A DNA stretch of 64,000 bases from Aphanothece saxicola GSE-SYN-MK-01-06B (GCA_019359745.1 JAHHGT010000001.1:124001-188000), one strand, 5' to 3'. Positions 41,683 through 50,116 are shown, counted from the first letter of the stretch. Notes: generated by a model not told the origin, from the letters alone. Numbers and translations are program-made.

Positions 41683-42544
41683 GCTGCAGCTGACTCGCGT
41701 AGGGTCCGCGGCCATCGAGGCAGGCGGCGCCGCAGTGGGCACCGAGGCTGATCGCCTGCCGCAGATCCCAGCCGGCGGCCAGCGCCGTGGTGACGCCGGC
41801 GGCGAAGCTGTCGCCGGCGCCGTAGGCATCCAGCACGGGGCCTTGGCGCGGTACGGCGGCATAGCGGCCACCGGGGAGCAGAACGCCGCCCCGCTCCGCC
41901 TCGGTGCCGATGTAGAGGGAGGGGGCCGGCTCAAGATCCCCCGGCCGGTAGGCCTCGCCGGGATCGGCGGCGCTGCCGATCAGGGCATCGAGGTGCACGC
42001 CAGCCGCGTTCAGACTGGGCAGGCGCACCCGCGGGGTGGCGGCCAGCACCCGGGCCCGCCGTGCCAGCCGCAGGCCAGCCGCATCGGTGGCCGTGACGAA
42101 CACGCCATCGGCCCCGGCCAGACGCTGCCACGGCAGCCCATCGGCGCCGGTGGGCATCAGCCGCTCGCCGATCACGGTGATGGTGCGCTCGCCGCCGGCG
42201 TCGATGAACGTGATCCCCCGCCGGGTCGGGGCCTCTCGCCAGGCAATGTGCAGCTCCAGCCCCAGCACCTCGAGTTCCGCGGCGGCCCGGCGCCCGAGCG
42301 CGTCGTTGCCCAGGGCGGTGAAGAACGGAATGCGCTCCCGTGTGAGGCGGGCCATCTGCACCGCCACCACGGCACCACCTCCGGCGGGAAGCTCACAGAA
42401 ATCGCTGGCATGGAGGATCTCCCCGGCCGCCGGCAGGTGCCCAACGCCGATGAAGCTCACCATCTCCACATGGCCCACCACCGCCAGGGTCAGCGGCGGC
42501 AGGTCCGGGAGCTCCGCTAGGGGCAGGGGGAGGAGCGGCTCCAT
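41669..42544 (-). CDS. PfkB-family carbohydrate kinase
   Basis: A 291-residue ribokinase-fold kinase. The N-terminal lid segment reads LAVVGHVEMVSFIGVGHLPA and GGGAVVAVQMARLTR; the catalytic motif is VLDAYGAGDSFAAGVTTALA with the base Asp in GAGDS. The substrate could be a sugar or nucleoside; the sequence does not allow a choice. It is the 3'-most gene after a three-gene ABC transporter read from the same strand, only one base from the permease gene. Confidence 0.88.
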   Translation of the reverse strand: MEPLLPLPLAELPDLPPLTLAVVGHVEMVSFIGVGHLPAAGEILHASDFCELPAGGGAVVAVQMARLTRERIPFFTALGNDALGRRAAAELEVLGLELHIAWREAPTRRGITFIDAGGERTITVIGERLMPTGADGLPWQRLAGADGVFVTATDAAGLRLARRARVLAATPRVRLPSLNAAGVHLDALIGSAADPGEAYRPGDLEPAPSLYIGTEAERGGVLLPGGRYAAVPRQGPVLDAYGAGDSFAAGVTTALAAGWDLRQAISLGAHCGAACLDGRGPYASQLQLRPR

Positions 42545-43333
42545 TCAGCTGGAGGCGGAGGTGTAGAAGCGCAAGGCGAACTGCCAGAACCAACGGCTCA
42601 CCGCCAGGGAGCCGGCGGCCACGATGCCGCCGGCCAGCAGCCAGGGACCGGAGGCCCGTCCCAGAATCGCCTCAGCGGGCACGGTGGTGAGGAAGGCCAC
42701 CGGCACGACGAAGGTGAAGAAGGCCCGCAACCCGGCCGGGAAGGCACTCACCGGAAACCGGCCCGCCACCAGCACGCTGCGCAGCACCTCGGTGGCATTC
42801 CAGATCTTCACGAACCAGATGCTGCTGGCCGCCAGCACGAACCACAGGCTGTAGAGGATCAGCAGGCTGGCGACCAGCATCAGGGCCGCCGCCAGCAGGG
42901 TCAGGGGCGCCGGGCTGGCACCGGCCTTCCAGGCGGCGTAGCCGATCAGGCCGGCCCCCAGGGCGATGCCGGGCAGACCCCAGGGGGAGAACGTGCGGGC
43001 CGACAGCCAGAACTGGCTGTCGATCGGCTTGAGCAGGACGAAGTCGAGGCTGCCGGTGCGCACGTGGGCCACGATCGTGCTGAGGTTGGGTTGCAGCAGC
43101 GTGCTGGTGACCCCCTCCAGCAGGGTGTAGACCCCCAGCACCACCAGGGCCCCCTCCCAGCTCCAGCCCCCGAGCGACTGGCCGCGCCCATAAAACAGTG
43201 ACAGCACGAAGATGCTGCCGACCAGGTTGCCGGCCGTGGCCACCAGTTCGATCAGGAAATTCGCCTGGTATTCCAGTTCCGCCGTCAGCGAGGCGATCCA
43301 GAAGATGCGCAGGGTGGAGAAATACCTGCCCAT
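42545..43333 (-). CDS. ABC transporter permease (ABC-2 type, DUF990/COG3694)
   Basis: A 262-residue membrane protein with six helices, e.g. FLIELVATAGNLVGSIFVLS, WEGALVVLGVYTLLEGVTST, LTLLAAALMLVASLLILYSL and PWLLAGGIVAAGSLAVSRWF. Segments RTGSLDFVLLKPIDSQFWLS are characteristic of COG3694. It works with the COG4587 permease (43333-44145) and the COG4586 ATPase (44142-45125). Start and stop codons of adjacent genes overlap, so all three are one unit. Substrate of the exporter is unknown. Confidence 0.88.
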   Translation of the reverse strand: MGRYFSTLRIFWIASLTAELEYQANFLIELVATAGNLVGSIFVLSLFYGRGQSLGGWSWEGALVVLGVYTLLEGVTSTLLQPNLSTIVAHVRTGSLDFVLLKPIDSQFWLSARTFSPWGLPGIALGAGLIGYAAWKAGASPAPLTLLAAALMLVASLLILYSLWFVLAASSIWFVKIWNATEVLRSVLVAGRFPVSAFPAGLRAFFTFVVPVAFLTTVPAEAILGRASGPWLLAGGIVAAGSLAVSRWFWQFALRFYTSASS

Positions 43334-44145
43334 CAGGCCCCCATGGCCGAATAGTGGCGCAGGCCCCGCCGCCACAGCAGCAGGTTGATCGGCAGCAGCA
43401 GGGCGGCCCAGGCAGCCATCGCCGCGAAGCTGGGGCCGATCGGCACTGGCTCGCCGGCCAGGATCCTGGCCGGCACATCGATCATGTAGGGGAAGGGGGT
43501 CCAGAAGGCGACGTTCCTCACCGCCTCGGGATAGAGCGCCAAAGGAGCCACCAGCCCGGAGAGGTAGAGATAGGGGAGGTAGAGGAGCCGTTCCAGGGCG
43601 CTGGCCTTCTCGCTCCAGAAGCACACCATCGTCAAGGTGAACTGCATCAGGAAGCGCAGGGCGAAGGCGGAAAGGGTGGCCAGCACCGTCAGCAGCAGCG
43701 ATGAGAACGAGGGCCACCAGAAGGCGGCGGGATAGAGAAGGAAGAACAGACCCACCAGCATCACCACGAACGGCAGGCGGGTGGCCTGCTCCGACAGGTG
43801 GGCGGCCACGTAGCGCCAGACCAGCGGCAGCGGCTGAAGCAGGTAGGGCGACAGACGGCCGCTGAGGTTGTCCTCCTCGAAGGTGTACATCACCCACACG
43901 ATCGTGAACTGCCGCACCACGAACGCCGCCAGGAAGTAGCGGGCCAGCTGCAGGGAGCTCATGCCCAGTCCGCCGCCTGCATCGACGGCGCTCCAGAGGC
44001 CCAGCATGATGAAGGGCAGCACCCCCGAGAGGGCCCAGAGCACGATCTCGGCCCGGTACTCGAGCATGTAGGCGTACTGGCTGGAGAGCAGCACAGCAGC
44101 GATGCGGCGGGCATGGGCCAGCCGCTGAGCGAGGGGGCGCCTCAT
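43333..44145 (-). CDS. ABC transporter permease (ABC-2 type, COG4587)
   Basis: A 270-residue protein with six membrane segments, e.g. LWALSGVLPFIMLGLWSAV, LPFVVMLVGLFFLLYPAAFW and AMAAWAALLLPINLLLWRRG. EEDNLSGRLSPYLLQPLPLV resembles the LLQPL motif of COG4587 permeases. It overlaps the ATPase gene by four bases and the other permease gene by one. Together they form a heteromeric ABC-2 exporter. Confidence 0.88.
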   Translation of the reverse strand: MRRPLAQRLAHARRIAAVLLSSQYAYMLEYRAEIVLWALSGVLPFIMLGLWSAVDAGGGLGMSSLQLARYFLAAFVVRQFTIVWVMYTFEEDNLSGRLSPYLLQPLPLVWRYVAAHLSEQATRLPFVVMLVGLFFLLYPAAFWWPSFSSLLLTVLATLSAFALRFLMQFTLTMVCFWSEKASALERLLYLPYLYLSGLVAPLALYPEAVRNVAFWTPFPYMIDVPARILAGEPVPIGPSFAAMAAWAALLLPINLLLWRRGLRHYSAMGA

Positions 44146-45125
44146 GCCAGGGCTCCCTGATGAAACAGCCGGCCGATGATGTCCTCGATCGGTGGGTCGG
44201 ACACGGAGAGATCCACCACGGCCAGGTCAGCCAGCAGCCGTCCCACCTGCTCGGTGAGCCGTTCCCGCGGGATCAGCAGCCGCACCTCCCGGCCCTCGAT
44301 GGCCTCCACGTCGCCGTAGCTGGCGAAAGCTTCGGCCCCCAGGGGCGCCTGCAGCTCGAGGCGCACCTCGCGGCAGGGGGCCAGGCGCTGGGTGAGGGTC
44401 TCCAGGCCGCCGTCGTAGAAGAGGCGCCCCTCATGGATCAGCAGCACCCGGGGGCAGAGGGCGGTGATGTCGGCCATGTAATGGCTGGTCAGCAGCACGG
44501 TGGCGCCGAAGCGTCGGTTGTAATCGGCCAGAAAACTGCGCACCCGGGCCTGGGCGTTCACGTCCAGGCCCAGGGTGGGTTCATCGAGGAACAGCACCGA
44601 TGGCCGGTGCAGCAGGGCCGCCAGGAGCTCCGCCTTCATCCGCTGACCGAGGGAGAGCTTGCGCACCGGCCGGCGCAGCTCGTCGCCGAGTTCGAGCATC
44701 TCGGCCAGTTCGTCGATGCGCCGCCGGCTTTCCGCCGGGGGGATGCCGTAGACGGCCGCGTTGACGCGCAGGGAATCCAGCGGGGGCAGATCCCAGATCA
44801 GCTGCTGTTTCTGACCCATCACCAGGGTGATCTGGCCGAGGAAGGCCGCCTGGCGGCGATGGGGCAGGCAGCCGGCCACCTCCACCGTGCCACTGGTGGG
44901 GTGGATCAGCCCCGTGAGCATCTTGAGGGTGGTGGTCTTGCCAGCGCCATTGGCCCCCAGGAAGCCGACGAACTCGCCTGGCTCAATCGAGAAGCTCACG
45001 TCCCGCACGGCGGCGATCGTGCGCTCGCGGCGATTCACGAAGTGACGCAGGGTGCCGGCCAGTCCGGGTTGCTTGTCGGCCACCCGGTAGGTCTTGCCGA
45101 GGCCCTGCGCGCGGACGATGGCCAT
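44142..45125 (-). CDS. ABC transporter ATPase (COG4586)
   Basis: A 327-residue nucleotide-binding subunit. Walker A FLGANGAGKTTTLKMLTGLI, Q-loop LGQITLVMGQKQQLIWDLPP, signature LSLGQRMKAELLAAL, Walker B VLFLDEPTLGLDVNAQARVR, and H-loop LLTSHYMADI are complete, followed by the family's C-terminal extension of about 80 residues. I start at 45125 (MAIVRAQGLGKTYRV); a GTG at 45152 is possible. With the two downstream permeases it forms an exporter for an unknown substrate. Confidence 0.92.
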   Translation of the reverse strand: MAIVRAQGLGKTYRVADKQPGLAGTLRHFVNRRERTIAAVRDVSFSIEPGEFVGFLGANGAGKTTTLKMLTGLIHPTSGTVEVAGCLPHRRQAAFLGQITLVMGQKQQLIWDLPPLDSLRVNAAVYGIPPAESRRRIDELAEMLELGDELRRPVRKLSLGQRMKAELLAALLHRPSVLFLDEPTLGLDVNAQARVRSFLADYNRRFGATVLLTSHYMADITALCPRVLLIHEGRLFYDGGLETLTQRLAPCREVRLELQAPLGAEAFASYGDVEAIEGREVRLLIPRERLTEQVGRLLADLAVVDLSVSDPPIEDIIGRLFHQGALA

Positions 45126-45182
45126 GCGGACGGGCTTGGGGGCGAAATCCACCCTATCGAGGGTGTGGGTTCAAGGAGGGCG

Positions 45183-45449
45183 TCAGGAGGCTTCAGGGCA
45201 CCAGCCTCCGCCGACCTGGAGCGGCTCGATCCAGGAGGCACAGCGCTGGGTGAGGTGGTCACCGTGGCTGACCAGGGCCTGGTGCCACTGGCAGCTGAGC
45301 AGGGGGAGGCTGTCGGCGTCGGCGTGGTGACGAAACCAGTGGCAGGTGAGGCAGACCTGACGGCTGCGGCTGGGCAGCAGACGCTCCCGCCCCAGATAGG
45401 GCCATGAGGTGAGGGCCAGGGGGGCTTGCGGGGTGACGGACATGGCCAT
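45183..45449 (-). CDS. Small Cys/His-rich conserved protein
   Basis: An 88-residue protein with regularly placed Cys and His: SRQVCLTCHWFRHHADADS, LLSCQWHQALVSHGDHLTQR, CASWIEP. The pattern could form a zinc site. It appears cyanobacterial in character but I know no function. Start at 45449 or two codons downstream. It lies upstream of the ABC ATPase gene, 57 bases away, same strand, and divergent from the transglutaminase gene at 45558. Confidence 0.6.
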   Translation of the reverse strand: MAMSVTPQAPLALTSWPYLGRERLLPSRSRQVCLTCHWFRHHADADSLPLLSCQWHQALVSHGDHLTQRCASWIEPLQVGGGWCPEAS

Positions 45450-45557
45450 GTGTGCAGTACAACCGTACTAACACTTTCCTGGCTGAGCCGCCACGGATTC
45501 CCTGCCGGGGGTCCACAATCGAGCTTGGGGTCGCGCGCCGTTTCTCTTGCCTTCTCC

Positions 45558-46385
45558 ATGCTGATCCGGCTCGGTTGCGAACTGACCCTCTCCTGCTGGG
45601 CCCCGACGCCGGTGCTGGCCCTGGTCCATCCCCATGGCAGCCGCCTGGAGGATCGGCGCGGCCCGGAGCGGTTGTGGCTGAGTCCGGACCGCATCGCCGA
45701 GGTGCTCACCGACGCCGACGGCAACCGTGCCTGCCGCTTCATGGCCTCTGCCGGCAGCACCACCCTGGGCTTCGAGGTGGTGGTGGCCGATGGCGGCCAT
45801 CCCGATCCGGTGGCAGCAGACGTGGGTGAGTGCCCGGTGGCGGCGCTGCCGATCGTCACCTATCCCTATCTCAACCCCAGCCGCTACTGCGACACCGATC
45901 GTCTGGCCCAGGTGGCCTGGGGGCGCTTCGGTGGGGTCCGGCCCGGCTGGTCGCGGGTGCAGGCGATCTGCGACTGGGTGCATGAGCAGCTCCGCTTCGA
46001 CTACGGCTCCGCCCGCAGCGACAAGACCGCCCACGACGCCCTGCGGGAGGGCCGCGGCGTCTGCCGGGATTTCGCCCACCTGGCCATCAGCCTCTGCCGT
46101 TGCCTCAACATTCCGGCGCGTTACTGCACCGGCTATCTGGGCTATTCGGGCGTCGAGGCCCGGCCGGATCCGATCGACTACTCCGCCTGGTTCGAGGCGT
46201 TCCTCGAGGATCGCTGGCATGTCTTTGATGCCCGCTACAACACCCCCCGCATCGGCCGGGTGCTGATCGCCCGGGGCCGGGACGCGGCGGATGTGCCCTT
46301 CCTGCGCTCCTTCGGCGATCACCAGCTCACCGGGTTCCGGGTCATCACCGAGGCGTTGGCCCCCTCCGAAAGCGCCCCCCGCTGA
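45558..46385 (+). CDS. Transglutaminase-like protein, paralogue of 24667, catalytic His replaced by Ser
   Basis: A 275-residue protein of the same subfamily as the one at 24667: GRGVCRDFAHLAISLCRCLN, IPARYCTGYLGYSGVEARPD, TPRIGRVLIARGRDAADVPF. The nucleophile Cys169 is present, and Asp224 in VFDARYN, but the usual HAWFE is YSAWFEAF, with Ser209 at the His position, and the DP turn is DA. It may be inactive, use another His, or have a changed reaction; some relatives share this change. The start at 45558 gives an N-terminus comparable to the paralogue. No partner gene adjoins it. Confidence 0.85.
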   Translation: MLIRLGCELTLSCWAPTPVLALVHPHGSRLEDRRGPERLWLSPDRIAEVLTDADGNRACRFMASAGSTTLGFEVVVADGGHPDPVAADVGECPVAALPIVTYPYLNPSRYCDTDRLAQVAWGRFGGVRPGWSRVQAICDWVHEQLRFDYGSARSDKTAHDALREGRGVCRDFAHLAISLCRCLNIPARYCTGYLGYSGVEARPDPIDYSAWFEAFLEDRWHVFDARYNTPRIGRVLIARGRDAADVPFLRSFGDHQLTGFRVITEALAPSESAPR

Positions 46386-46603
46386 GTCCAGAAGCGATCA
46401 GCTCGGGCCGCTGAAGCGGCCGGCGGCAAGGTTGAAATGTGGAGAAATCATGCGCCGGGCCTGCCTGTCTGATGCAGGGTGCAGAATCCCGACAGTTCCG
46501 GGACCGTCCTGCCCACGGTGCCCATCGGTGCCCCATCCCTGGGATGGAATGTCAGGACAATGGTCTGCTTGGGCATTACGAATAGATTTCTACGGATGGA
46601 ACA

Positions 46604-46933
46604 ATGGGTTTACGGATTGATGAAGCCACGTTTCTTGAGAGAGCCATTTCCCGTTTCGGCACAAGATACGATTATTCACAGATGACCTATAAGAGTTATC
46701 GCACTCCTATCAAGATTCGTTGCGTTGAGCATCCCGTCCGGGAGGTCGTGATCACGCCTGAGCGCCATCTCCAGACCACCGGTGGTTGTAAGTACTGTCT
46801 GCGCAATTACCGCAACCAGACCCTGGAGCGCGTGCTCAGAATGGACTGTGAGCCCTCCGTGCTACCCACGCCACCGCTGGCCCGGGCGCCCCAGGAGCCA
46901 CCTGCGGTCGGCCAGAAAAGTAAAGCTGTGTGA
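46604..46933 (+). CDS. DUF723-like zinc-ribbon domain protein, AT-rich, possibly acquired
   Basis: A 109-residue protein with the repeat unit seen in DUF723/homing-endonuclease-associated proteins: FLERAISRFGTRYDYSQMTY, KIRCVEHPVREVVITPERHL, GGCKYCLRNYRNQTLERVLR. The C-E-H and CKYC residues suggest a zinc site that would bind nucleic acid. In phages and mobile elements the unit is often repeated and attached to a nuclease; here it stands alone. The first half is clearly AT-richer than the flanks, consistent with transfer. The tail after residue 85 is Pro-rich. Function unknown. Confidence 0.7.
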   Translation: MGLRIDEATFLERAISRFGTRYDYSQMTYKSYRTPIKIRCVEHPVREVVITPERHLQTTGGCKYCLRNYRNQTLERVLRMDCEPSVLPTPPLARAPQEPPAVGQKSKAV

Positions 46934-47006
46934 GGGATCTGAGCGCAGGCCCAAGGCCACTTTTGATCTTCGGTATCTTTCCGGGTCGTTCTCCCTGATG
47001 CCCTTC

Positions 47007-47774
47007 ATGGCCCTTCCCCTGCTCGCCGCCCGACCCTTGAGCCTCAATGCCAGGGTGCCGAGTTTCGCGATCGCCAATGAGGAATCTCCCCGCCAGGCTG
47101 TCGCCAGCCTGGAGACGGGCAAGACCGCCGGGGATCGCCTCGGTCTGGACGTTCAGATTGAGCAGGCCTACCGCCAGATCTTCTTTCATGCCTTCAAGGT
47201 GGATCGCGAAGTGGTGCTGGAATCCCAGCTCCGCAGCGGACAGATCACCATGAGGGATTTCATCCGCGGATTGTTGCTTTCCAGGCGATTCCGTGAGGGT
47301 TTCTATGACTGCAACAGCAACTATCGGCTGGTGGAGCAGCTGGTCGGCAGGGTTCTGGGCAGGCCCGTCTATGGCGAACAGGAACGCATCAGCTATTCGA
47401 TCCTGATTGCCCAGCATGGGCTCGTCACCCTGGTGGATGCCCTGCTCGACTCGGCCGAGTATCTCGAGGCCTTCGGTTACGACACGGTGCCCTACCAGCG
47501 CTCCCGGGTGTTGCCGGGTCGGGCGCAGGGCGAGCGCCCCTTCAACCAGCAGGCCCCCCGTTATGACGGCCGCTGGCGCGACGTGGTCGCCTTCAGGGCG
47601 CCCCGTGGCACCAGCCCCTGGACACCGGGAACCCCCCGCGCCGCCTGGCTTGGGGAGCAGCCCTCACCTTTGGCGCGTCAGATCTGGCAGGGGCTGGTGA
47701 CGGCTGGGGGCTTTGCGATCACGGGCCTGGTCCTGTGGACCGCGGCGGCGATGCTGAGCACCGCGGCGCAGTGA
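47007..47774 (+). CDS. cpcL: CpcL/CpcG2-type phycobilisome rod linker with C-terminal membrane helix
   Basis: A 255-residue protein. Residues 1-170 contain the PBS linker domain: MALPLLAARPLSLNARVPSF (cf. CpcG start), IEQAYRQIFFHAFKVDREVV, ESQLRSGQITMRDFIRGLLL, SRRFREGFYDCNSNYRLVEQ, LVGRVLGRPVYGEQERISYS. The tail ends in a hydrophobic helix (GFAITGLVLWTAAAMLSTAA), as in CpcL/CpcG2, which anchors rods to the thylakoid and links them to photosystem I. A core-binding CpcG1 lacks that helix. The start at 47007 is preferred to 46998. A strong palindromic hairpin follows the stop, and ocp starts 190 bases later. Confidence 0.88.
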   Translation: MALPLLAARPLSLNARVPSFAIANEESPRQAVASLETGKTAGDRLGLDVQIEQAYRQIFFHAFKVDREVVLESQLRSGQITMRDFIRGLLLSRRFREGFYDCNSNYRLVEQLVGRVLGRPVYGEQERISYSILIAQHGLVTLVDALLDSAEYLEAFGYDTVPYQRSRVLPGRAQGERPFNQQAPRYDGRWRDVVAFRAPRGTSPWTPGTPRAAWLGEQPSPLARQIWQGLVTAGGFAITGLVLWTAAAMLSTAAQ

Positions 47775-47780
47775 GCGAGG

Positions 47781-47808
47781 GTCCCTGGGGACAGCTGTCC
47801 CCAGGGAC
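47781..47808. terminator. Perfect 28-base palindrome after the linker gene
   Basis: Arms of 14 bases (GTCCCTGGGGACAG and its exact complement) with no unpaired loop, followed by TTTCCC, lie 7 bases after the linker stop. As RNA the innermost pairs would open to a small loop. It is a likely terminator before ocp. Confidence 0.65.
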
Positions 47809-47965
47809 TTTCCCGGATCCCTGCAGGGGTTATCCGCCTGTTGCTCGCTGTGATGACGGACACGGAATCGTGCTTTCCTTGGTCACAGGTGGTCTCAACG
47901 CCAGCGTCGGCGCCGCCATGCATTAGGATTTGTAAAGATTTATTGACCTCCGGAGGCTTCCTGTC

Positions 47966-48922
47966 ATGTTCACGCTCGAAAAAGCGTCCCAGATTTTTCC
48001 GGACACCCTTTCCGCCGATGTGGTGCCCGCCCTCACCGCCCGGTTCGCTCTGCTGAGCGCGGAAGATCAGCTGGCACTGATCTGGTTCGCCTACCTCGAG
48101 ATGGGCAAGACGATCACCATCGCGGCGCCCGGGGCGGCTCGCATGCAGTTCGCCGAGCCGGTGCTCAACCGCATCAAGGCCATGACCTTCGCCGAGCAGA
48201 GCCAGGCGATGGTGGATCTGGCCAACAGGGCCGACACCGACATCTGCCGCACCTATGCCATCTGGTCGGTCAACATCAAGCTCGGGTTCTGGTACCGCCT
48301 GGGCGAGTGGATGGAGGAAGGCCTCGTCGCCCCGATCCCCGAGGGATATCAGCTCTCCGCCAACGCCGCTTCGGTGCTGTCCTCGCTGAAGGGCATTGAT
48401 GCCGGTCAGCAGATCACCGTGCTGCGCAACTTCGTCGTCGACATGGGCTTCGACCCCAGCAAGGTGGACGGGGCCGAGCGCATCGCCGAGCCGATCGTGC
48501 TGCCCACGGCTCCTGAGCAGCGCACCAAGGTGTCGATCGCGGGAATCGACAACGCAACGATCCTCTCCTACATGGATCTGCTCAACGCCAACGATTTCGA
48601 CCAGCTGATCAAGCTGTTCCTTCCCGACGGCGCCCTGCAGCCCCCCTTCCAGCGTCCGATTGTCGGCACCGATGCCGTGCTGCGCTTCTTCCGCGAGGAC
48701 TGCCAGAACCTCAAGCTTCTCCCCGAAAGTGGCGTGAGTGAGCCCTCCGATGGCGGCTTCACCCAGATCAAGGTCACCGGCAAGGTCCAGACCCCCTGGT
48801 TCGGCGCTGGCGTCGGCATGAACGTGGCCTGGCGCTTCCTTCTGGATCCCGAGAACCGGATCTACTTCGTGGCGATCGACCTGCTGGCGTCCCCGGCCGA
48901 GTTGCTCAAATTCGCACGCTGA
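47966..48922 (+). CDS. ocp: Orange carotenoid protein (OCP)
   Basis: OCP is the blue-light photoreceptor that quenches phycobilisome energy. The 318-residue protein has the helical carotenoid-binding N-domain (MFTLEKASQIFPDTLSADVV, IWFAYLEMGKTITIAAPGAA, CRTYAIWSVNIKLGFWYRLG), a linker (EPIVLPTAPEQRTKVSI) and the NTF2-like C-domain. Key residues are kept, allowing for a shift of one from Synechocystis numbering: Tyr202 and Trp289 for the keto group, Arg154 and Glu244 for the interdomain salt bridge, Tyr43 and Trp109 in the tunnel. GGAGG ends 9 bases before ATG. crtW and frp follow, so the gene set is complete. Confidence 0.97.
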   Translation: MFTLEKASQIFPDTLSADVVPALTARFALLSAEDQLALIWFAYLEMGKTITIAAPGAARMQFAEPVLNRIKAMTFAEQSQAMVDLANRADTDICRTYAIWSVNIKLGFWYRLGEWMEEGLVAPIPEGYQLSANAASVLSSLKGIDAGQQITVLRNFVVDMGFDPSKVDGAERIAEPIVLPTAPEQRTKVSIAGIDNATILSYMDLLNANDFDQLIKLFLPDGALQPPFQRPIVGTDAVLRFFREDCQNLKLLPESGVSEPSDGGFTQIKVTGKVQTPWFGAGVGMNVAWRFLLDPENRIYFVAIDLLASPAELLKFAR

Positions 48923-48948
48923 CGGGCTCCCCCATCCAGCCTGGCCCG

Positions 48949-49719
48949 ATGTCGGACGAGGCGATGGCCTGCTCCGTTTCCCCTGCCCCCCTGGGCAGGG
49001 GTTTTTGGCTTGGGATCGTGATCTTTTTGGGCTGGTTGGCCAGCCTCATCGCTCTGCTGCTGGCCCATCCGGCCCAGTGGCCTGTGCCGGCCGTACTGCT
49101 GGCTATCGCAGGACGCACGTTCCTGCAGACCGGCCTGTTCATCCTGGGCCATGACGCCATGCACCGCACGCTGGTGCCCGGGCGCCGTGTCCTCAACGAC
49201 GGACTGGGCCGCCTGGCCCTGGTGCTTTACGCCGGCTTGCCCTTTGGCCCCTGTCGCCGCCAGCATCTGCGCCATCACCGCTCCCCTGGCAGCCTCCGGG
49301 ATCCCGATTTCCGTCTTGCCAGTGGTGATGGAGCCCTGCGCTGGTATGTGCGTTTCATGGGCAACTATCTCTCCTGGATGCAGTTGGCCCTGCTCCTGAT
49401 CACCTGGATCGTCTCAGCGGCACTGCTGCTGGATCTGGACCCCCAACGGGCGATGAATGTGGTCGCCTTCTGGGTGCTGCCGTTGGTGCTGAGCTCGTTC
49501 CAGCTGTTCCTCTTCGGCACCTATTTCCCCCACCGCGGCCAAGGATCAGGGCCTGTCCCTTCCGGCAACCATGCGGTGCGCAGTCTGGGGTACTCCCACC
49601 TCCTCTCCCTGCTGGCTTGTTATCACTTCGGCTACCACTGGGAGCACCACGCCTACCCGGACGTGCCCTGGTTCGGCCTGCCGGAGTTGCGGCGCCGCGT
49701 GTCTCTTGATCACGGCTAA
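48949..49719 (+). CDS. crtW: Beta-carotene ketolase CrtW
   Basis: CrtW is a membrane di-iron enzyme adding 4-keto groups to beta-carotene to make echinenone and canthaxanthin, the chromophores OCP needs. The 256-residue protein has four membrane stretches and the three histidine boxes: HDAMH at 68-72, RQHLRHH ending near 110, and HWEHHAYPDVPW near 233, with FGTYFPHR before the last. This identifies CrtW, not the unrelated CrtO-type ketolase. It lies 26 bases after ocp, likely co-transcribed. Confidence 0.95.
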   Translation: MSDEAMACSVSPAPLGRGFWLGIVIFLGWLASLIALLLAHPAQWPVPAVLLAIAGRTFLQTGLFILGHDAMHRTLVPGRRVLNDGLGRLALVLYAGLPFGPCRRQHLRHHRSPGSLRDPDFRLASGDGALRWYVRFMGNYLSWMQLALLLITWIVSAALLLDLDPQRAMNVVAFWVLPLVLSSFQLFLFGTYFPHRGQGSGPVPSGNHAVRSLGYSHLLSLLACYHFGYHWEHHAYPDVPWFGLPELRRRVSLDHG

Positions 49720-49768
49720 GGGAACGGCTCGCGGCGGCTTGGGCTTGGGCGTTAAGGTCAAAAAACAG

Positions 49769-50107
49769 ATGTTGGGTCCAATGGTGACAGCGGTGTTGGA
49801 GTGGACGGAGCAGGAACAGGATGTGGCCCGCCGCGCCTTTGACAAAGCCCACTCCCGAGCGGTGCTCGGCATCATCCGGGCCGCCCAGGCCCATGCCAGC
49901 CGCATGGACACCGTTGAGGAATGCTGGAAGCTTCATGATTTCCTCAGCATTCAACGCCATGAAATCGAAGGTCGCTTCGATTTCCGCCTGGCAGGACTTT
50001 TGTTCGTCTTCGCCAGTCTGGTGAAAGACGGGTTGCTCCAGGTGGAAGAACTGGACGGCTTGGATAAGGACAAGCTCAACAAGATCGCGGCCATGTCCCG
50101 CATGTGA
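49769..50107 (+). CDS. frp: Fluorescence recovery protein (FRP)
   Basis: FRP binds the OCP C-domain and speeds return to the orange form, ending quenching. The 112-residue helical protein has WTEQEQDVARRAFDKAHSRA, IIRAAQAHASRMDTVEECWK, LHDFLSIQRHEIEGRFDFRL and LDKDKLNKIAAMSRM. Tryptophan, Asp and Arg positions used in dimer and OCP contact appear kept. Start ATG at 49769 or 49781. It lies 49 bases after crtW. Presence of FRP implies OCP1-type control. A long hairpin follows. Confidence 0.92.
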   Translation: MLGPMVTAVLEWTEQEQDVARRAFDKAHSRAVLGIIRAAQAHASRMDTVEECWKLHDFLSIQRHEIEGRFDFRLAGLLFVFASLVKDGLLQVEELDGLDKDKLNKIAAMSRM

Positions 50108-50116
50108 GACCAGGGG

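Noticed and set aside
42545-45125. Link between the ABC exporter and the PfkB kinase as a sugar-uptake system
   Set aside because: The permeases are of the ABC-2 export type without a binding protein, so import of a sugar for the kinase is not supported.
47930-47965. HLR1 site upstream of ocp
   Set aside because: TTTGTAAAGATTTATTG has only one convincing half-site; the second matches about half the positions.
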